This document shows positions 1 through 34,020 of a stretch of 60,000 nt of DNA, piece by piece. The notes beneath the pieces are model-generated. The model saw only the letters and a program-made list of their open reading frames with translations, made no database searches and was not told the DNA's origin. Position 1 is the first letter of the stretch; every line of letters starts with the position of its first letter. This DNA comes from Liolophura sinensis (lineage: Eukaryota > Mollusca > Polyplacophora > Chitonida > Chitonidae): positions 26,767,608 through 26,827,607 of the forward strand of contig NC_088300.1 in NCBI RefSeq assembly GCF_032854445.1. Direction: 5' to 3'. Both the position numbers and the translations under genes were made by a program.

Positions 1-415
1 TAACCTGGAAGAATCAAGAATATGTAAAAAGGCTTTTAAAGTAATGGAGATATGCTACAGGCAAGATTAATAAAATCTGACTCTTGCATCTTGCTCGTAA
101 ATAAGAAGTTCTGTCTACAATAAATAGTGAATAGCGAGCAACAATGAAGTTAAACACCAGAGCATTTAAGTGAGTGAGGTACTGCACAATAGAGAAAACT
201 TGTACTTACTTAGGTCTACATTGAGGGTCTACTTAGGTCTACGTTATTGTCACTGAGGGTCTTAGGTTTGTTTTCACTTCATATACTTCCACTTTTTTTC
301 ACTTTGACAATTGAAGAAATGGTTTAAATTAAGCCAGATTAGATTAAATTTACCTATCAAGCTAGACCACCTTGACAAGGCTGAACATTAATTTTAAATA
401 CAGAAAACAACTAAC

Positions 416-21735
<21,320 letters not shown>

Positions 21736-21860
21736 TTCGCCTGTAATTTGTCCCCGACACAACCAGTTTTAGCCTTAGTCTGCCTATTTACCAGTCACAA
21801 CTTCGACACTAAACAAGCTATCTCATTGGTCAATAGTGGTCACGTGTAGCCAAGGACTTG
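21736..21860 (-). promoter_or_regulatory. Candidate PPP2R5 5'UTR and proximal promoter
   Basis: Upstream of the start codon on the minus strand are a CCAAT box (plus-strand ATTGG at 21825-21829, inside GACCAATGAG on the minus strand) and a CACGTG E-box (21841-21846, followed by ACC on the minus strand). They sit about 90 and 106 bp from the ATG, typical for a TATA-less housekeeping promoter. No transcription start can be fixed from sequence. Confidence 0.45.
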
Positions 21861-22189
21861 CTATAGTCACATGACTCCAAACACATGCTCGATCCAGTCA
21901 GTAAATGGAAGTTACATGTCCTTACGCGAAGTACTCAAAGATAAGCTGACTGATTCCATTAGAAATCTAAGACGATTATGAAAATTAAACATGTTTATAT
22001 TTTTCTAGTATGCTATTTGAATCCGGTGAATTGTGTCGTATTTAAGGAAGCTGTTGTGCATGCATTAAAGGCATTGTACGATATGTGTGAAGACATTTTA
22101 CAAGCCCATATACGCCTATGTAGGCCCTAGGCTATATACATGTAGAATTTGAAGTTGTGATATTTATTTCGTCAAATATTTAAAAGAAA

Positions 22190-22420
22190 CTTTATTCCAT
22201 AAACTATTTCCAAAGCTTTAAAAACGATCTATATAGATTTTAAAAAGATTTTTAAAGCTTTGAAACGAATTTTAAACCTATCCTATGATTTTTTGAAGCT
22301 TTAAGAATTATTTTCAAAGTTTCAAAAATTGCCTTCAAAGCTTTAAACATTATTTTCAGACCTTTAAAAATGGTATCTATTTCCAACCAGCTTAACAGAA
22401 CTCTCATACCCCAAACGCAG
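22190..22420. repeat. Degenerate AT-rich tandem repeat (about 30 bp)
   Basis: Repeated variants of CAAAGCTTTAAA and TTATTTTC spaced about 30 bp. Strongly diverged; it makes a spurious lysine/isoleucine-rich frame on the minus strand. Confidence 0.45.
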
Positions 22421-22620
22421 TGTGGTTTTTTCATGGCTGGCCAGGTTTCAACGAGTGCAACAGTTCCATCCTCCTCACAAGGCCGGTTTGAACAACTGCA
22501 ATTTTTGGACTCACTTTGATACTCTTCATAGTGTGGTTTTTAATGGCTGGCCAGGTTTCAACAAATGACAAATTCCATCCTCGCACGTGCAGGTTTGAAC
22601 AACTAATTTTTGGACACACC
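22418..22620. repeat. Two-copy direct repeat, about 110 bp unit
   Basis: GTGTGGTTTTTTCATGGCTG near 22420 and GTGTGGTTTTTAATGGCTGG near 22530 each begin a unit that continues GCCAGGTTTCAAC, TTCCATCCTC, GGTTTGAACAACT and TTTTTGGAC. The copies differ by small indels. Confidence 0.65.
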
Positions 22621-23690
22621 TTCATATTCCTCACAGTGGAAACACTAAGCACATTATGGTCGAGTATGCCAATTGCTGAAAGTAAATGCCTGTAGATCCT
22701 CCTAGGGTTTCCGTTATATAGGCCTATGTTTCCCGCGTTATTAGGCATACATATAGGCTTTATTCTGTATCTTGTAAGATATTCCTTACGCATATCTGTC
22801 TTTTACTTGAAATTCATATGATGGCTTAATTTTCTCTTTAATTAAATCGGTTAGCTTCTTCTGTCATTCTCAAAGTCCGTTTAACATTCACGGTACCAGT
22901 TAGAGGGAATACACATCTGAAGCCCATTCCACAAAGCTTTATCTAAATTTAGTCAAAATTTAAAAACTATTTACGATGCTTATTTTTTGTTAGCGGTACT
23001 GCGGAAGTTAAAATGTGAACATATTTGTCTTAAGATAACATTCATGCGGTGGAAAAAATGTTAACTTCTAAAGCCCTAATATAAGTCTTAAGATCGTATT
23101 ACAAATTTTGAAACAATGAGATATGGTTTTGTGGAATTGTGTATACATGCTTTTTATTTAGTATATCTGGGGCAAATTTAATGGCTCGTAAACAATGATT
23201 TTAAATCTCCCAAAACGTTTACTTCACGCAAGCAAATTATATTAGTTCCAGCACAGGGTTGGGATTAAAATTATATATAGGCCTATTTTTTAATAGACTT
23301 GGGTTTGCTAACGCCACACTTTAGATTATATTACGCCTACCAAAAACAACGGCCAAGTTTATATTGCCTATACATCCACACGCATGCATGGGGCAGTGAA
23401 ATTTGGTCCGGTATATACATGTACACATTCGGATGAGAAACCCTCTGTTTATATTTATGATACACGTTAAATCATTCATTATTTTTAGTGTATTTCTTCA
23501 TGGAAAACTTACCATTGTCTGGTCTACTCTCAGTCAATCTGGGATATATATATAAATGATTGAATATATATGGCGTTCTGCAACTCAAGTTTATTTATTT
23601 ATTTTTTTTTTTGTCTACAAAGAAAGTTTGATTTGATATATATATATATATATTTTTCTTTCCTCAACATGTAATCCGGGCTCCGTGACA
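22621..23690. other. Intergenic: no gene seen
   Basis: AT-rich with a short (TA)n at 23637-23653. No open frame with family resemblance. Confidence 0.5.
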
Positions 23691-23694
23691 CGTT

Positions 23695-23776
23695 ATAATG
23701 TCTGCAGGCCGCCGTCGTGCACGTGAAATATTTTTGAAAACGGCGTAAAACACCAATCAGATAAATAAATAAATAT
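23695..23776 (+). mobile_element. SINE family 1 tail fragment
   Basis: GCCGCCGTCGTGCACGTGAA, then ATATTTTTGAAAACGGCGTA and AAACACCAATCAGATAAATA match the 3' end of the family. Confidence 0.75.
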
Positions 23777-24554
23777 GAAGACCTCCTGTCTTCACACTGT
23801 TGGCACATGAGCCTCGTTTTCTGACGCCTCATGCAACCGATATATGCGACTATATAGTATTTTTGCCCATATAACTGTAACGTGTACGGATCTCGCTACA
23901 TCAAAAAACCAAACCAAACCAAAACAGCTCTTCTTATACAGGACAATATACACTACCATATAGTTCGGGAACTTTAAAGGATATAGACCTATATATATTT
24001 ACACATGAAGGTTTTTCATCATGTCATCATGGTTATATATGTACACTGTACATCGCCATGATATATCTGGCTTGGCAGGAGAACTTGCTTTTATGCATGG
24101 ATTACGTGTGAATTAAATGTCAGTTATAAATGTCTGCTATCGGTTTATGGTTCGGGTTTGTTTACATGTATTTATAAGAATTATGAGACGTGTTTGGTAT
24201 ATGTATACCTATAATTAAGAAGAGGACAATGGGCAAGCTATGTATCAAATACACTGTATATCAACCATCACCCCTACGATGAGCATGGCTGAAATACTGC
24301 ATGGCGTTAAGCTCCCATCATATGTCACCCAAAAACCTAAAGCAACGTTAAAGAAAATGAAGGCGAGGCAACACCGTGTATATTTTAAAACATACATCTA
24401 CACTCACGTATGGGTATTTCTTGAAAGTTTTTTGGCTGTCCGTTAGAAACGAATATTGCCCGCGCATGACCGATTTATTCAGGGAATATATGTGACAATA
24501 CATACATACATTCATATACAGATGCATGCCCAATCTGATAGAATCTGTCAAGAA

Positions 24555-25335
24555 TACAAGAGAGCATGTGGTCAATATGATAGAGATCGAATATAACAGA
24601 TCATGTGTCCAATATGACAGAAAGGATACCACAGATCATGTGGTCAATACAATACAAATGATATAACAGGCCATGTGGTCAATACGACACAAAGGATACA
24701 ATAGGCCATGTGGCCAATACGATACAAAGGATACAACAGGCCATGTGGCCAATATGATAAAAGGGATAGAACATATCGCGTGACCAATATGACAGAAAGG
24801 ATACAACAGATCATGTGACCAATATGATAGAAAGAATACAACATATCGCGTGACCAATATGACAGAAAGGATACAACAGATCATGTGACCAATATGATAG
24901 AAAGAACACAACAGATCATGTGGCCAATATGATAGAAATGATAATATGCTAGAAAAGACACAACAGGCTATGTGGTTAGTATGATGCAAATGATACAACA
25001 GATCATGTGTACAATCTGATACAAAGAAGACAAAAGATCATGTGGCCAATATTACAGAAAGAATACAACAGATCATGTGTTCAATATGATTGAAAGGATA
25101 CAACAGGCAATGTGGCCAATGTGATAGAAAGAATACAACAGATCATGTGGCCAGTAGAAGAGAAAGAAGACAACGTATCATTTGTCCAATGTGATAGAAA
25201 GGATACTACATATCATGTGTCCATTATGATAGAAAGAACACCAAGAGATCCTGTGCAAGATATGATCAATTATACAGAAAGAATATTTACACTAATTGCC
25301 CAATTGTATAGAAAGAATACCCGGGACAAAACGGT
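24555..25335. repeat. 35-bp minisatellite, about 22 copies
   Basis: Unit of the form CAATATGATAGAAAGRATAC-AACAGATCATGTGRC. TGACC recurs at 24781, 24816, 24851 and 24886, fixing the period at 35. There is a 70-bp higher-order form in the middle (alternating ATATCGCGTGACC and GATCATGTGACC). Copies decay toward the right end. Because 35 is not a multiple of 3, it produces repetitive open frames on both strands that are not genes. Confidence 0.9.
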
Positions 25336-25683
25336 TGTGGGAATTGTATATAAGTGAGACTTAGCTATCAAAACTATAGTATTCCAATATACCGGTAACT
25401 TTAATTAGTTCGACAGCATGTCAATTTCAGATTGATCCATCCGATGAAGGAAACGATATGTGGTGAAGTTTTAATCGTGATTTATACTTACTCAGACGTG
25501 TACAAGCTGACTGACGAAGTTTGAAATGCAGATCCAGATTCACGTGCGTGCATCATGCGAAAATGTTTAACATTGTTATGACACGTCGTGAACAGCCTGC
25601 ATCCGTTGTTTGTCCACAATATATTCCACCAGAATACCAAAGACACATTTTTATAGAAATAATATATATTCTCAGCACCGTTC

Positions 25684-26140
25684 TATATTTATTTACTCAT
25701 TTGATTGGTGTTGTACGTCGTCTCAAGAATGTTTCACTTATACCACTTTCACAAGACCAAAATTTAAACCGGATCAAATCTGAGCTTGTTTTTAAGCCTC
25801 TTCAGGGATTTGCCCCTTCACACGATCACCTTTAAGCCGGTTTAGTAATTACGACGTTATCCTGACCTCTACATACCAGGGACATTTAATCCAGTTACCA
25901 TTCACACTGCACAGATAAACCAGCACAAGCTCTGAACCTGGCTTAAAGCCACGTTGCTAGCTGGGGCAAATAAACCGGATTAAATGCCCCCATTTTGCGT
26001 TCACACGGACGACGTCAAACTGGCTTAAAGCCACTTTCGCAAGTTAAACCAGCTTAACTTTACCCGTGTAAACAGTGTATTATACGACAACGGCGGCCAG
26101 CATTATGATTGGGGGAAACCGGTGTTACAAAGTCTTATTC
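25684..26140 (-). mobile_element. SINE family 1 fragment split by a MITE
   Basis: The left piece (25684-25743) ends TTTCACTTATAC. The right piece resumes at 26080 with TTATACGACAACGGCGGCCAG. Removing 25744-26079 restores the family sequence, with TTATAC present on both sides. Confidence 0.8.
25744..26077. mobile_element. MITE-C (334 bp) nested in a SINE
   Basis: The ends are imperfect inverted repeats: CACTTTCACAAGACCAAAAT at the left and, inverted, CACTGTTTACACGGGTAAAG at the right, both running into TTTAAACCGG / TTAAGCTGG-like sequence. Internal repeats of TTAAACCGG and GGCTTAAAGCC. Flanked by TTATAC on both sides (two extra bases on the right). No coding capacity. Confidence 0.7.
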
Positions 26141-26632
26141 TCAGGCAGGTCTGACCAAATGTTAAGTTGTGCATGCAAAGTCTGACAGAGGCGAAACAGT
26201 CTTGTATTTTGATTGGTTTCTGTCACATAAAACAGTATTTGTGTATACTATAGGCCTGTTGATCGAGTGGTCTAGACGGTTGACATGTATTGGTGGCGAA
26301 ACCCACAGTGGTCTCGGCCATTTTTCAACTCTAGAATCTGTGCTGTATTAAGGAAATGTAATCCTTATTAACGATTATACTATAGGCCTGCCAGTTAAGG
26401 ATCAACGACACGCGAGTACAATAAACACAGAGCGTTTTTTTTAATTTTTTTATTTTATCATTATGGTGTTATGTCTCTTATCTGGCCGGCCCTCTGCTTT
26501 AAACATACTCAGAGGTGGGAAACATTCGGAAATGATGAACTTAGCGTGGGACCAGCTTAGTATACATCGTTTACCTTGTTGGTAGAACTGTCTATACAGA
26601 AGATCCGGACTTTTCATTCCTCAGTTACGTTA
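26141..26632. other. Intergenic: no gene seen
   Basis: The open frame at 26169-26351 has no recognisable signature. Nothing supported. Confidence 0.5.
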
Positions 26633-26808
26633 AATTTATTTTTTATGCCGTACTTAAGAATATTTCATTTATACGACGGCGGTCAGCATTATTAAGGGAA
26701 GAACCAATCGGGCAGAGTTCGGCCGGAGAAAGCTGCGACCATTTTTGCTGCCAGATTTCTCATGTTCGGCCGGAGAGGAAGCCAGCATAGGTTGGACTTG
26801 AACTCATC
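26633..26808 (-). mobile_element. SINE family 1 partial copy
   Basis: Contains TATGCCGTACTTAAGAATAT, ACGACGGCGGTCAGCATTAT, GGCCGGAGAGGAAGCCAGCA and GTTGGACTTGAACTCA, covering tail to B-box with internal changes. Confidence 0.8.
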
Positions 26809-27006
26809 AATTACGTTAAAGTGAAACAAACCGCAAATATGAAGGGAGCATCAGTGACACTTGAAAAATTGATCTGGAAATACATTTTATTTATTTATTT
26901 TTTCTAAATTTATTTCGTAAAGGTATTTAATGATACCTTTGAACCCCTCTTGAGGAAAATTACGCAATCTGCCTTCTATATAGCCCAAAATTTGAATGGA
27001 ATACTC

Positions 27007-27016
27007 TCTCTCTCTC

Positions 27017-27110
<94 letters not shown>
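27007..27110. repeat. (CT)n-(AT)n microsatellite
   Basis: A short (CT)n run at 27004-27017, then about 90 bp of nearly pure (TA)n to 27109. Confidence 0.95.
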
Positions 27111-27111
<1 letters not shown>

Positions 27112-29990
27112 TGAAAGTTAAAAAACTGCTGATTTAAAAAAATATTTCAAAATTTATCGAACGTTCTTACTAGTCAAAATAAAAAAAAAGTTGTCGAAAA
27201 ATCATCCAGTTGTGCTTTTTAAATACTGTTTTTTGGCCAGTTTTCAAAGTTTTCAAAAAAATTCATTCTCCAAGTGAATAGTTTGCCTTGTAAGTTAAAA
27301 ATCAGATTTTTCGGAGTGATCATTTAAAGTCAAGTGCTATACACGCATATGTGCGAATTTCAAAGCATTATATGTTGAGAAATAAACGAGTAAAAAAATC
27401 ATTCCGCCACACAACCCCCTGAATAGAAAGGGAGAAATCGAACAAATGTTCACAAGGGCCTCATGTATGACAAAATTAATTCTTATTAAGAATTTTCCCG
27501 CCTCCATGGCAGTCAAAATAGATCAAAACAGATGTGAATAGATCAACCAACCTGCGTAAAATTTAAAGAATTAGATTGTTCCATGAAAGCACAAAACTAG
27601 ATGCTTTGTCTTCAGAGAGTTCTGAGCAAAACCTGATGGAATGTGTTTATAAACTCTTTAATTCCCCGATGTCACCCCGGTGGGGATATTAAAGGTTTTG
27701 TCTTTCTCAAGGCCAATATTGTCTGCATGGGCTGCACAAGAAATGCGTGTACATTTGTCATAGGTGGGTCTGTTCACACCAGGAATCGCACCAGTGAGCT
27801 ACTCGCCCCACCACCATCAATGGAAACTGAAAAACCAAGACTGCCTGCGCCGCTTCAGACAAGTTATACATTTTGTCAAGTTTAAGGGTATTTACATTTC
27901 CAGTATGGTTTTGATCGTAAAGTGAGAGGAAAACATAAGAAAACGGTAAATCAAAATATGAAATAAAAAAAAATAATGACCAAATTTTATCCCTGTGATA
28001 TTCCATAGTAACCTTAAATATTTTGATTGTATGGGCTTTATGAATCATATTATAATGTATGTCGTCAGCGACGTCACATCACAAGTTAATCCATACACCT
28101 GTAAGTCCTAAATATCCACACATATGCAGGTGGATCTGGTTCTGAAAGTAAAAATTTGCATGTTTCAATCCAGAATAAAGCAATGTTTTAAATTTGGACT
28201 AATGGCAGAAATGGCTTTGTGGATCGGCCACAGGCCCCGGGATCACGAAGCGATGTTAGACTGAAATCAAAATTTTACTCACAATATTTGATATGTTCCT
28301 TTCCATTATTCTAGCCGAAATTTGTGGACAATGACTTTCCCAGAATTTACATTGTCAGGCCACATTTCGACCTTGTTACATCAGAAATAACATTTTTAAC
28401 ATGATTTCAAATTCTGACTTAAGTCTATCGCTTCATGTTTCCGGGGCCAGGGGCTTATACAGTCATGCGGTACACAAATCAACGATATAGTCCTATAGTA
28501 TAGGTGGTTTCTAGCTGCTTAGGGACATGGGTTTGGCGTCATACAAACTTGCTGAGCCTTCAAAGCGCGGTTACAGGATAAGGCGCGCACATGCCAAACC
28601 TTGCCTATTAGGGGTGTCCAATATTCGTGATAGCGTTAAAGCCCAATCAAGCAAGAAAATTAAAACCGGTAATTAAAACTGACTGTTGCCTGCGTCATCA
28701 GACACAAAGAAGTACAGACTATTAGACAAGCTGTAGCTGTATAAACCACTGAAGTCCAAAATGACTTATATGTATGGGCCAACATCTCGATCATGGTGTT
28801 AGCATCAGCTGCATTAGTCCAGTGCGGCTGTTGAACTGTGTAATGGTAGAAGTCTTAATGGTGTTACAGTGAATGACTGACTGATTTGTTTGGTTTTAAC
28901 GCCGCCATCAAGAATTTTTAATTTGTGGGACGGCGGGCAGTTTTATGGGTGGAGGAAAAACGGGGGACCAAAATTAACCATCAGCTTTCGACAGACAACG
29001 AAAATAGAGAAATAGTTAACTTTTCTTTCTCGAAATTTCAACTTTCACAGCTCGACCAATTTCTTTCTTTCTTAAAATTCTGCCATGCTTCTCAAGAAAT
29101 TTCGACATTGTTTCTGGAACCCTTAACTTTATTTTCCTGAAATTTCAAATTTCTTTCCCTTTTTCTCAAAATTTTCAAATTTCAGTTCGTCTGTGACGTG
29201 ATATATACCGCTGCATCACTGCTGTATCCGTCCATTACAATGGCAAATCGTGTGAAATTTGTGCTTGTTTTATTTGTATCTTGGTTGTGCAATCCAGATA
29301 ATCCTATCTTTACATTATACCCGTGATTGCATATGGTTCCATGTTCTCACCTCTCACCTTCTAGTGTGCGAATGATTTGAAATGAATTTCGAAAGTCGAG
29401 AAAAAAAAATCACAGTTTCACTAGAAAAAAAGTATAAATTTTGACATAAGAAATTCCAAATTTGGAGGAACAAAGTTTAATATATTTCCAAAAAGAAAAG
29501 AAAAGGCGGTTTTGGGAAATAGAATTAAAGAAAATATCAATTTGTTTTTCTCCCAATATGTTCACAATGACACGAGCATGCTTTTACACAGAACAGAGTG
29601 GACGTTGAACATCACAATATCTGAATGGGGTGAACTTCGGGGGAACTTCTTTGAACTTGGAACTAATCTTAATATCTTAATCTTAAGTCTGCGACTTTTT
29701 TATGTTATTTTGGTGATAAAATGACGGTTAATTTCTCCATGTAGCAGGCAAGTCTCAATGCTAACATATAGTTTTGCCTCATTGATATGTCACACCAAAA
29801 GCCAACAGACATGGCGCCCAAGTCAGTTATAGTCTATCCTGATATTTGGCTAACCAACAGTTGGCTTATTTCCCTGAATGTGAAATGCCAAGTAAGAAAG
29901 CACTAAGACAGAAGACAGGATTAATCAGACCTTAATCAGGATTGAACTTGAACAATGTGGCTGCCCACAACTCAGGTGAAATATATATAA
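27111..29990. other. Intergenic: no gene seen, one diverged SINE tail
   Basis: A weak SINE family 1 tail lies at about 28885-28965 (TTTGTTTGGTTTTAACGCCG and GACGGCGGGCAG). The rest is AT-rich, with GAAATTTC-type words at 29020-29190. The open frames at 27643-27885 and 28925-29140 are unsupported. Confidence 0.45.
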
Positions 29991-29992
29991 AT

Positions 29993-30200
29993 GAGAGTAA
30001 AGCTCTACCACTTAACCCAGACAGTGTGATAGTACACACGCCTTGTAAACATGACAGAGTAAAGCTCTGCCACTGGGTCCCACTGTGTGGTTGTGCACAC
30101 CTTGTGTAAGCATGATTAACAGAAAAGCTCTACCACTGGGCTGCAATAGTGCAGTTGTGCATGCCTCCTGTGAACATGATTGAGAGTAAAGCTCTACCAT
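29993..30200. repeat. Diverged tandem repeat, about 63 bp, 3-4 copies
   Basis: AAAGCTCT recurs at 29999, 30061, 30124 and 30188, each followed by ACCACT/GCCACT and, later, a GTGNNNTTGTGCA...AACATGA segment. Adjoins SINE family 3. Confidence 0.75.
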
Positions 30201-30249
30201 TGTCACCCCACAATGTGGTTAATGAGGAGGTGTGTACACATATACTGTG

Positions 30250-30493
30250 TTTTCTCGTGCCACCATGTTTTTCCCATGCTGCCATTGAAGTATCATGCCA
30301 AAGACACCTTACCCAGTTCCATTATACTGCCACTGGGCCAACCACTCCTGTTTCCTTGCTCTAACCTCTAGGTGCTGAGTTCCAAGCGAGGAAACAACTA
30401 GTACCATTATTTTAGTCCTTGTTATGAGTCAACCTTCGTCTGATTCCAGGTCTCTCAACTTTGAGACGGACACTTTAACTATTAGGCCACCAA
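30250..30493 (-). mobile_element. SINE family 3 (tRNA-derived)
   Basis: On the minus strand the head has TTTGGTGGCCTAATAGTTAA (A-box region) and GAGACCTGGAATCAGA (degenerate B-box). The body in antisense has GTATCATGCCAAAGACACC, GGGCCAACCACTCCTGTTTC and CTTGCTCTAACCTCT. A second copy is at 58535-58735. Confidence 0.7.
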
Positions 30494-30957
30494 AGTGAAA
30501 AAAAGCTCTTCATACAAAACATATCAAACTCAAGAGGCAAAAAAATTGCATTACTATATTATATCTTTTATTAATCTGACATAGTAGTAAATATTATTAA
30601 ACATTATTAAGTACGGAGTTGAACAACCTATAACTAATACACACGTTATGTACAAAATAGTGTAAGTTTAAAATATGACTTCTTGTATAGGTGTAAAAGC
30701 TTGTAAACAACATTTTGAGGGCAAAACACTGGGACTTGTCAAAGTTACTCAAGTAGAGAGAGAAAAAAAAACTCCAAAAAACACTGCAGAACAAATATTG
30801 CAGGTGTATAACAATAATTATAATAGTAAGGTAAGTACTTTAAACACCATGGTGAAAACACTGCTATGAATATTTGGAAAACATGTGTAAATGGTTATCC
30901 AAGTCCCATACAACATAAAGAGAAGATCACATATCAGAACATAAGTAACTTCACTTG

Positions 30958-31015
30958 ATTTTTCACCAGCTAATCCTCCTTCTTTAATATGGATTATTTT
31001 TTGCTGGTGAAAAAC
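30958..31015. other. Perfect-stem inverted repeat (hairpin)
   Basis: TTTTTCACCAGC and TAATCC are matched by GGATTA and GCTGGTGAAAAA, with a TTTTTT bulge and a 14-nt loop. 18 paired positions in about 58 nt. It may be a MITE relic or a structured RNA; no direct support for either. Confidence 0.5.
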
Positions 31016-34008
31016 TACTGGTCATTTACTATTAATGTTTATTGTAAATGCTCAACTTGGTGCCCACATGAAACTGTGAATGATGATGACACCACTATAT
31101 TTTACTGTATGTTTTGAAATACCTTGCTTTACAATAGTAATGGTAAGCTACAATACTGTTGAAAATGTCCATTGCCCTTATGTAAGGCGTTCCACATAAA
31201 ACAGGTATACACCAACAGCCTCATACATTACAAGAAAAGACAGTGTTACATATATATATCTGAGACCATCAGAATATCACCGGAACTCTCACTTCCATAA
31301 TTAAATACAAGAACATTGTTATGCCAAGCTTAAAGTAATGGAATAAGTAAGAAGAAAACTAGAAAACAGTAACATTAACAGCAAAAATGTATCAAAAAAT
31401 AAATCAATATGAAGACATACATATTCTATATCATTTTATCGCTGGGACTTTGTTCAATGGGAAGAGAAAACCTTACACATATACCTCCTAAGATTATATG
31501 TACACCTAACATTACCAGCAACAAATCAATCTACTGCAAATATAATCTTTGTCACTTATTACCACAACAATAATATTTCAACAATACCATAATGAAACCT
31601 TCTCTTTTGAAAGTTTGGCTCAGTCTTTCTGCATGATTATTACCTTGTTACAACGTACATGCATGTTTATAATTGGCCTTCACATACCTGTCCCTCAAAC
31701 AACTGCACTGCCCTAAAACTGGGGATGAAATATTCCTTGGAAAAATGTAGAATGAACTGTAGCAGCTGTATATCAACTCACATCATGCGTCTGTCTGCCT
31801 GTCTGACAGTCAAATTTTTGGCATCCAACGTTTTAACATGGTCCATTCACATGTAGTTTTGTGGGATGTTTCAGGTTTAGCGAATATGTGCTAATTTCCT
31901 CTTTCTCTACTAAACGCTATTAAATCTAAACAGCCAGAAATGTCGCCTGCTTGACAAACACAAGTAAGAGCATGATTCAGGAAAATTTGAACATACAAGT
32001 ATACATACATATTTCTATTTATTTATATCTTTTTTTTTTTTGTAACAGTAGGTCTAAAGTATTCTGAATTTCAGGCACCACCTATCTTGTCCATGAAAGC
32101 AACCACTGAATTGACATATGCTTGTACCCTGATTCTTCCAAGCTTTGGGACATCTGGTCTGCTCTTTTAGCCAATATATATAACTTCAAGAGGAATATAC
32201 GGTTGTTCTTCTTTCATATAGTTAGTCCATCTGCTGAAATACATATACACATCCTTACTTTTCTGGAAAAAAAAAAACTGAGAGAAGAGTATTTGCTTTC
32301 AACACTACTAATATGTGTCCTAAAAATGAGAAGAAATTTAAGGAAGTGGTACAACTAGTAATGACTTCTTGGATTCTCTTAATTGATTTTTTTTTTTTTC
32401 TAACAACTTCATGAGTTGCGAAATAAGAAAGTGTCCATGTTATCTTACCTACCATGAGTTTGACTGTAAACCACCTTCCACATGCACGGACAAGCATGAT
32501 TATGAAATGCTCTATTGCCTGGTTTGAAAAAGTTCTCATCCTAAAATGGCTGCAATACTGCCAAATGTTGTACATCGTGATAATTCATTCATAAAATGCT
32601 ATAATTGTACAGTATATGTTTTGAGCCAATGAAACTCTCAGATTCACATACAAACATCTCATAATTTTATGAAACACAGGTTAATTCATCACAAAAAAAG
32701 TTAAGGCAAGTGTAAACACATGTATGGTCAATACTACCATAAACAAAAGAAAAAGTATTAGTCATTTCACTACACTAAAATGCAGACATAAAATATCTTA
32801 ATATCATCAACACATGAGGTGTAATATCTATCTTGCCATTTTAAAAAGACATGTAATATCATTCACTAAACCAACATCAAGATCATGTGACATACTGCAT
32901 AATAATTTACACCAAACCTACAGTTCAAGTGCTTTTGTGTGATTACTCATTACTGTGAATCTTCAAAGTTTTCAACCACCAAAGCAATTTTTCAGTGAAA
33001 TATATGTATACAATTACAAGTTTTATGAAAATGACACTAAAAGTGATTTGTTTGGGTCATTAAAGATTCAAGTTTCATAAAACTGTTCAAATTATTTCTC
33101 TACACCCATAGTTCTATGCTTCAAAATGCTTCAAAATATTGGTTGCAGAGGCAGCTGAAAACTCTGAAGAAGGTACCATAAATTATATATAATTCTGTGT
33201 CATTTTTCATGAACTAACTACCCTGCTATGCAAGAGGAAGGCAAGGAAGCAACTCACTGAGGAAGACAAAAGGCTGACTGTGACCATTATAAGCTGAAAT
33301 AAACGTATGCTGTGAGGTACTCTTGTTTATGTACCTTGAATACATACGATGTGCACTTTAGCAACTAAGGCCCAAAGGCTAAGATACTTGAAGGAGAATG
33401 GGTGGAGCTAAGCAAATAACTTTCTTATACTGGGAAAATCTTGTTATCATACAGTACTATATGTACATGCACTTCACACAAAACCATCATGCCTGGTTGT
33501 CTTTGAACAGATCACGGTGCAAACCTGTTTGGCTACAACAGTTGGCATGGCGTGTGGCATGTTAACTGCTTGTGATAGAGACCATGTGAAATCATTTGCT
33601 CAAAATTGCCATAGGATAGCTGAAATAGTGCTGATATGACATTAAACCTCAATCATTCATATGTGTAAAAGAGAATGTGCAAATGAAGCAGTAAAAACAG
33701 ACACAAATGACATCATACATGTGACTTGATCTGTGATATATTATGGGCTAGCGTAAGGGTTAAATCAGCCATGGTTTAAGCTATGAACTCCAAACACATG
33801 TGAATCATGGGATAAGATTAACTTTTCAGCAAAATATCTGACAAAGAATGTAAGTCACTTCACCTGATTCCCAATGTAGAAAAAAGACACAGTCAAGAAT
33901 TTTGTGTTGCTGACAAGGCTACACAAGAGTTAAAATGGATCAGCATAATACATGAATTTATCTTTTTAGAGCAGATGAGGAATAACAGCTTGCATGTACA
34001 TGGTATTA
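31016..34008. other. Intergenic, downstream of TMEM260: no gene seen
   Basis: AT-rich, probably unique. It holds the dispersed repeat at 32940-33190 (mate at 10036-10240). No coding exon recognised. Part could be an extended TMEM260 3'UTR. Confidence 0.45.
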
Positions 34009-34020
34009 TACAGATATTGA

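Noticed and set aside
22252-22793. Minus-strand frames upstream of PPP2R5
   Set aside because: They come from the AT-rich degenerate array and the 110-bp direct repeat, with no conserved motif.
24636-24998. Long minus-strand frame with repeated cysteine/isoleucine-rich pattern
   Set aside because: It is the translation of the 35-bp minisatellite; two frames show shifted versions of the same repeat.
24555-25335. CRISPR-like regular array
   Set aside because: Units are contiguous without unique spacers, and the genome is animal.
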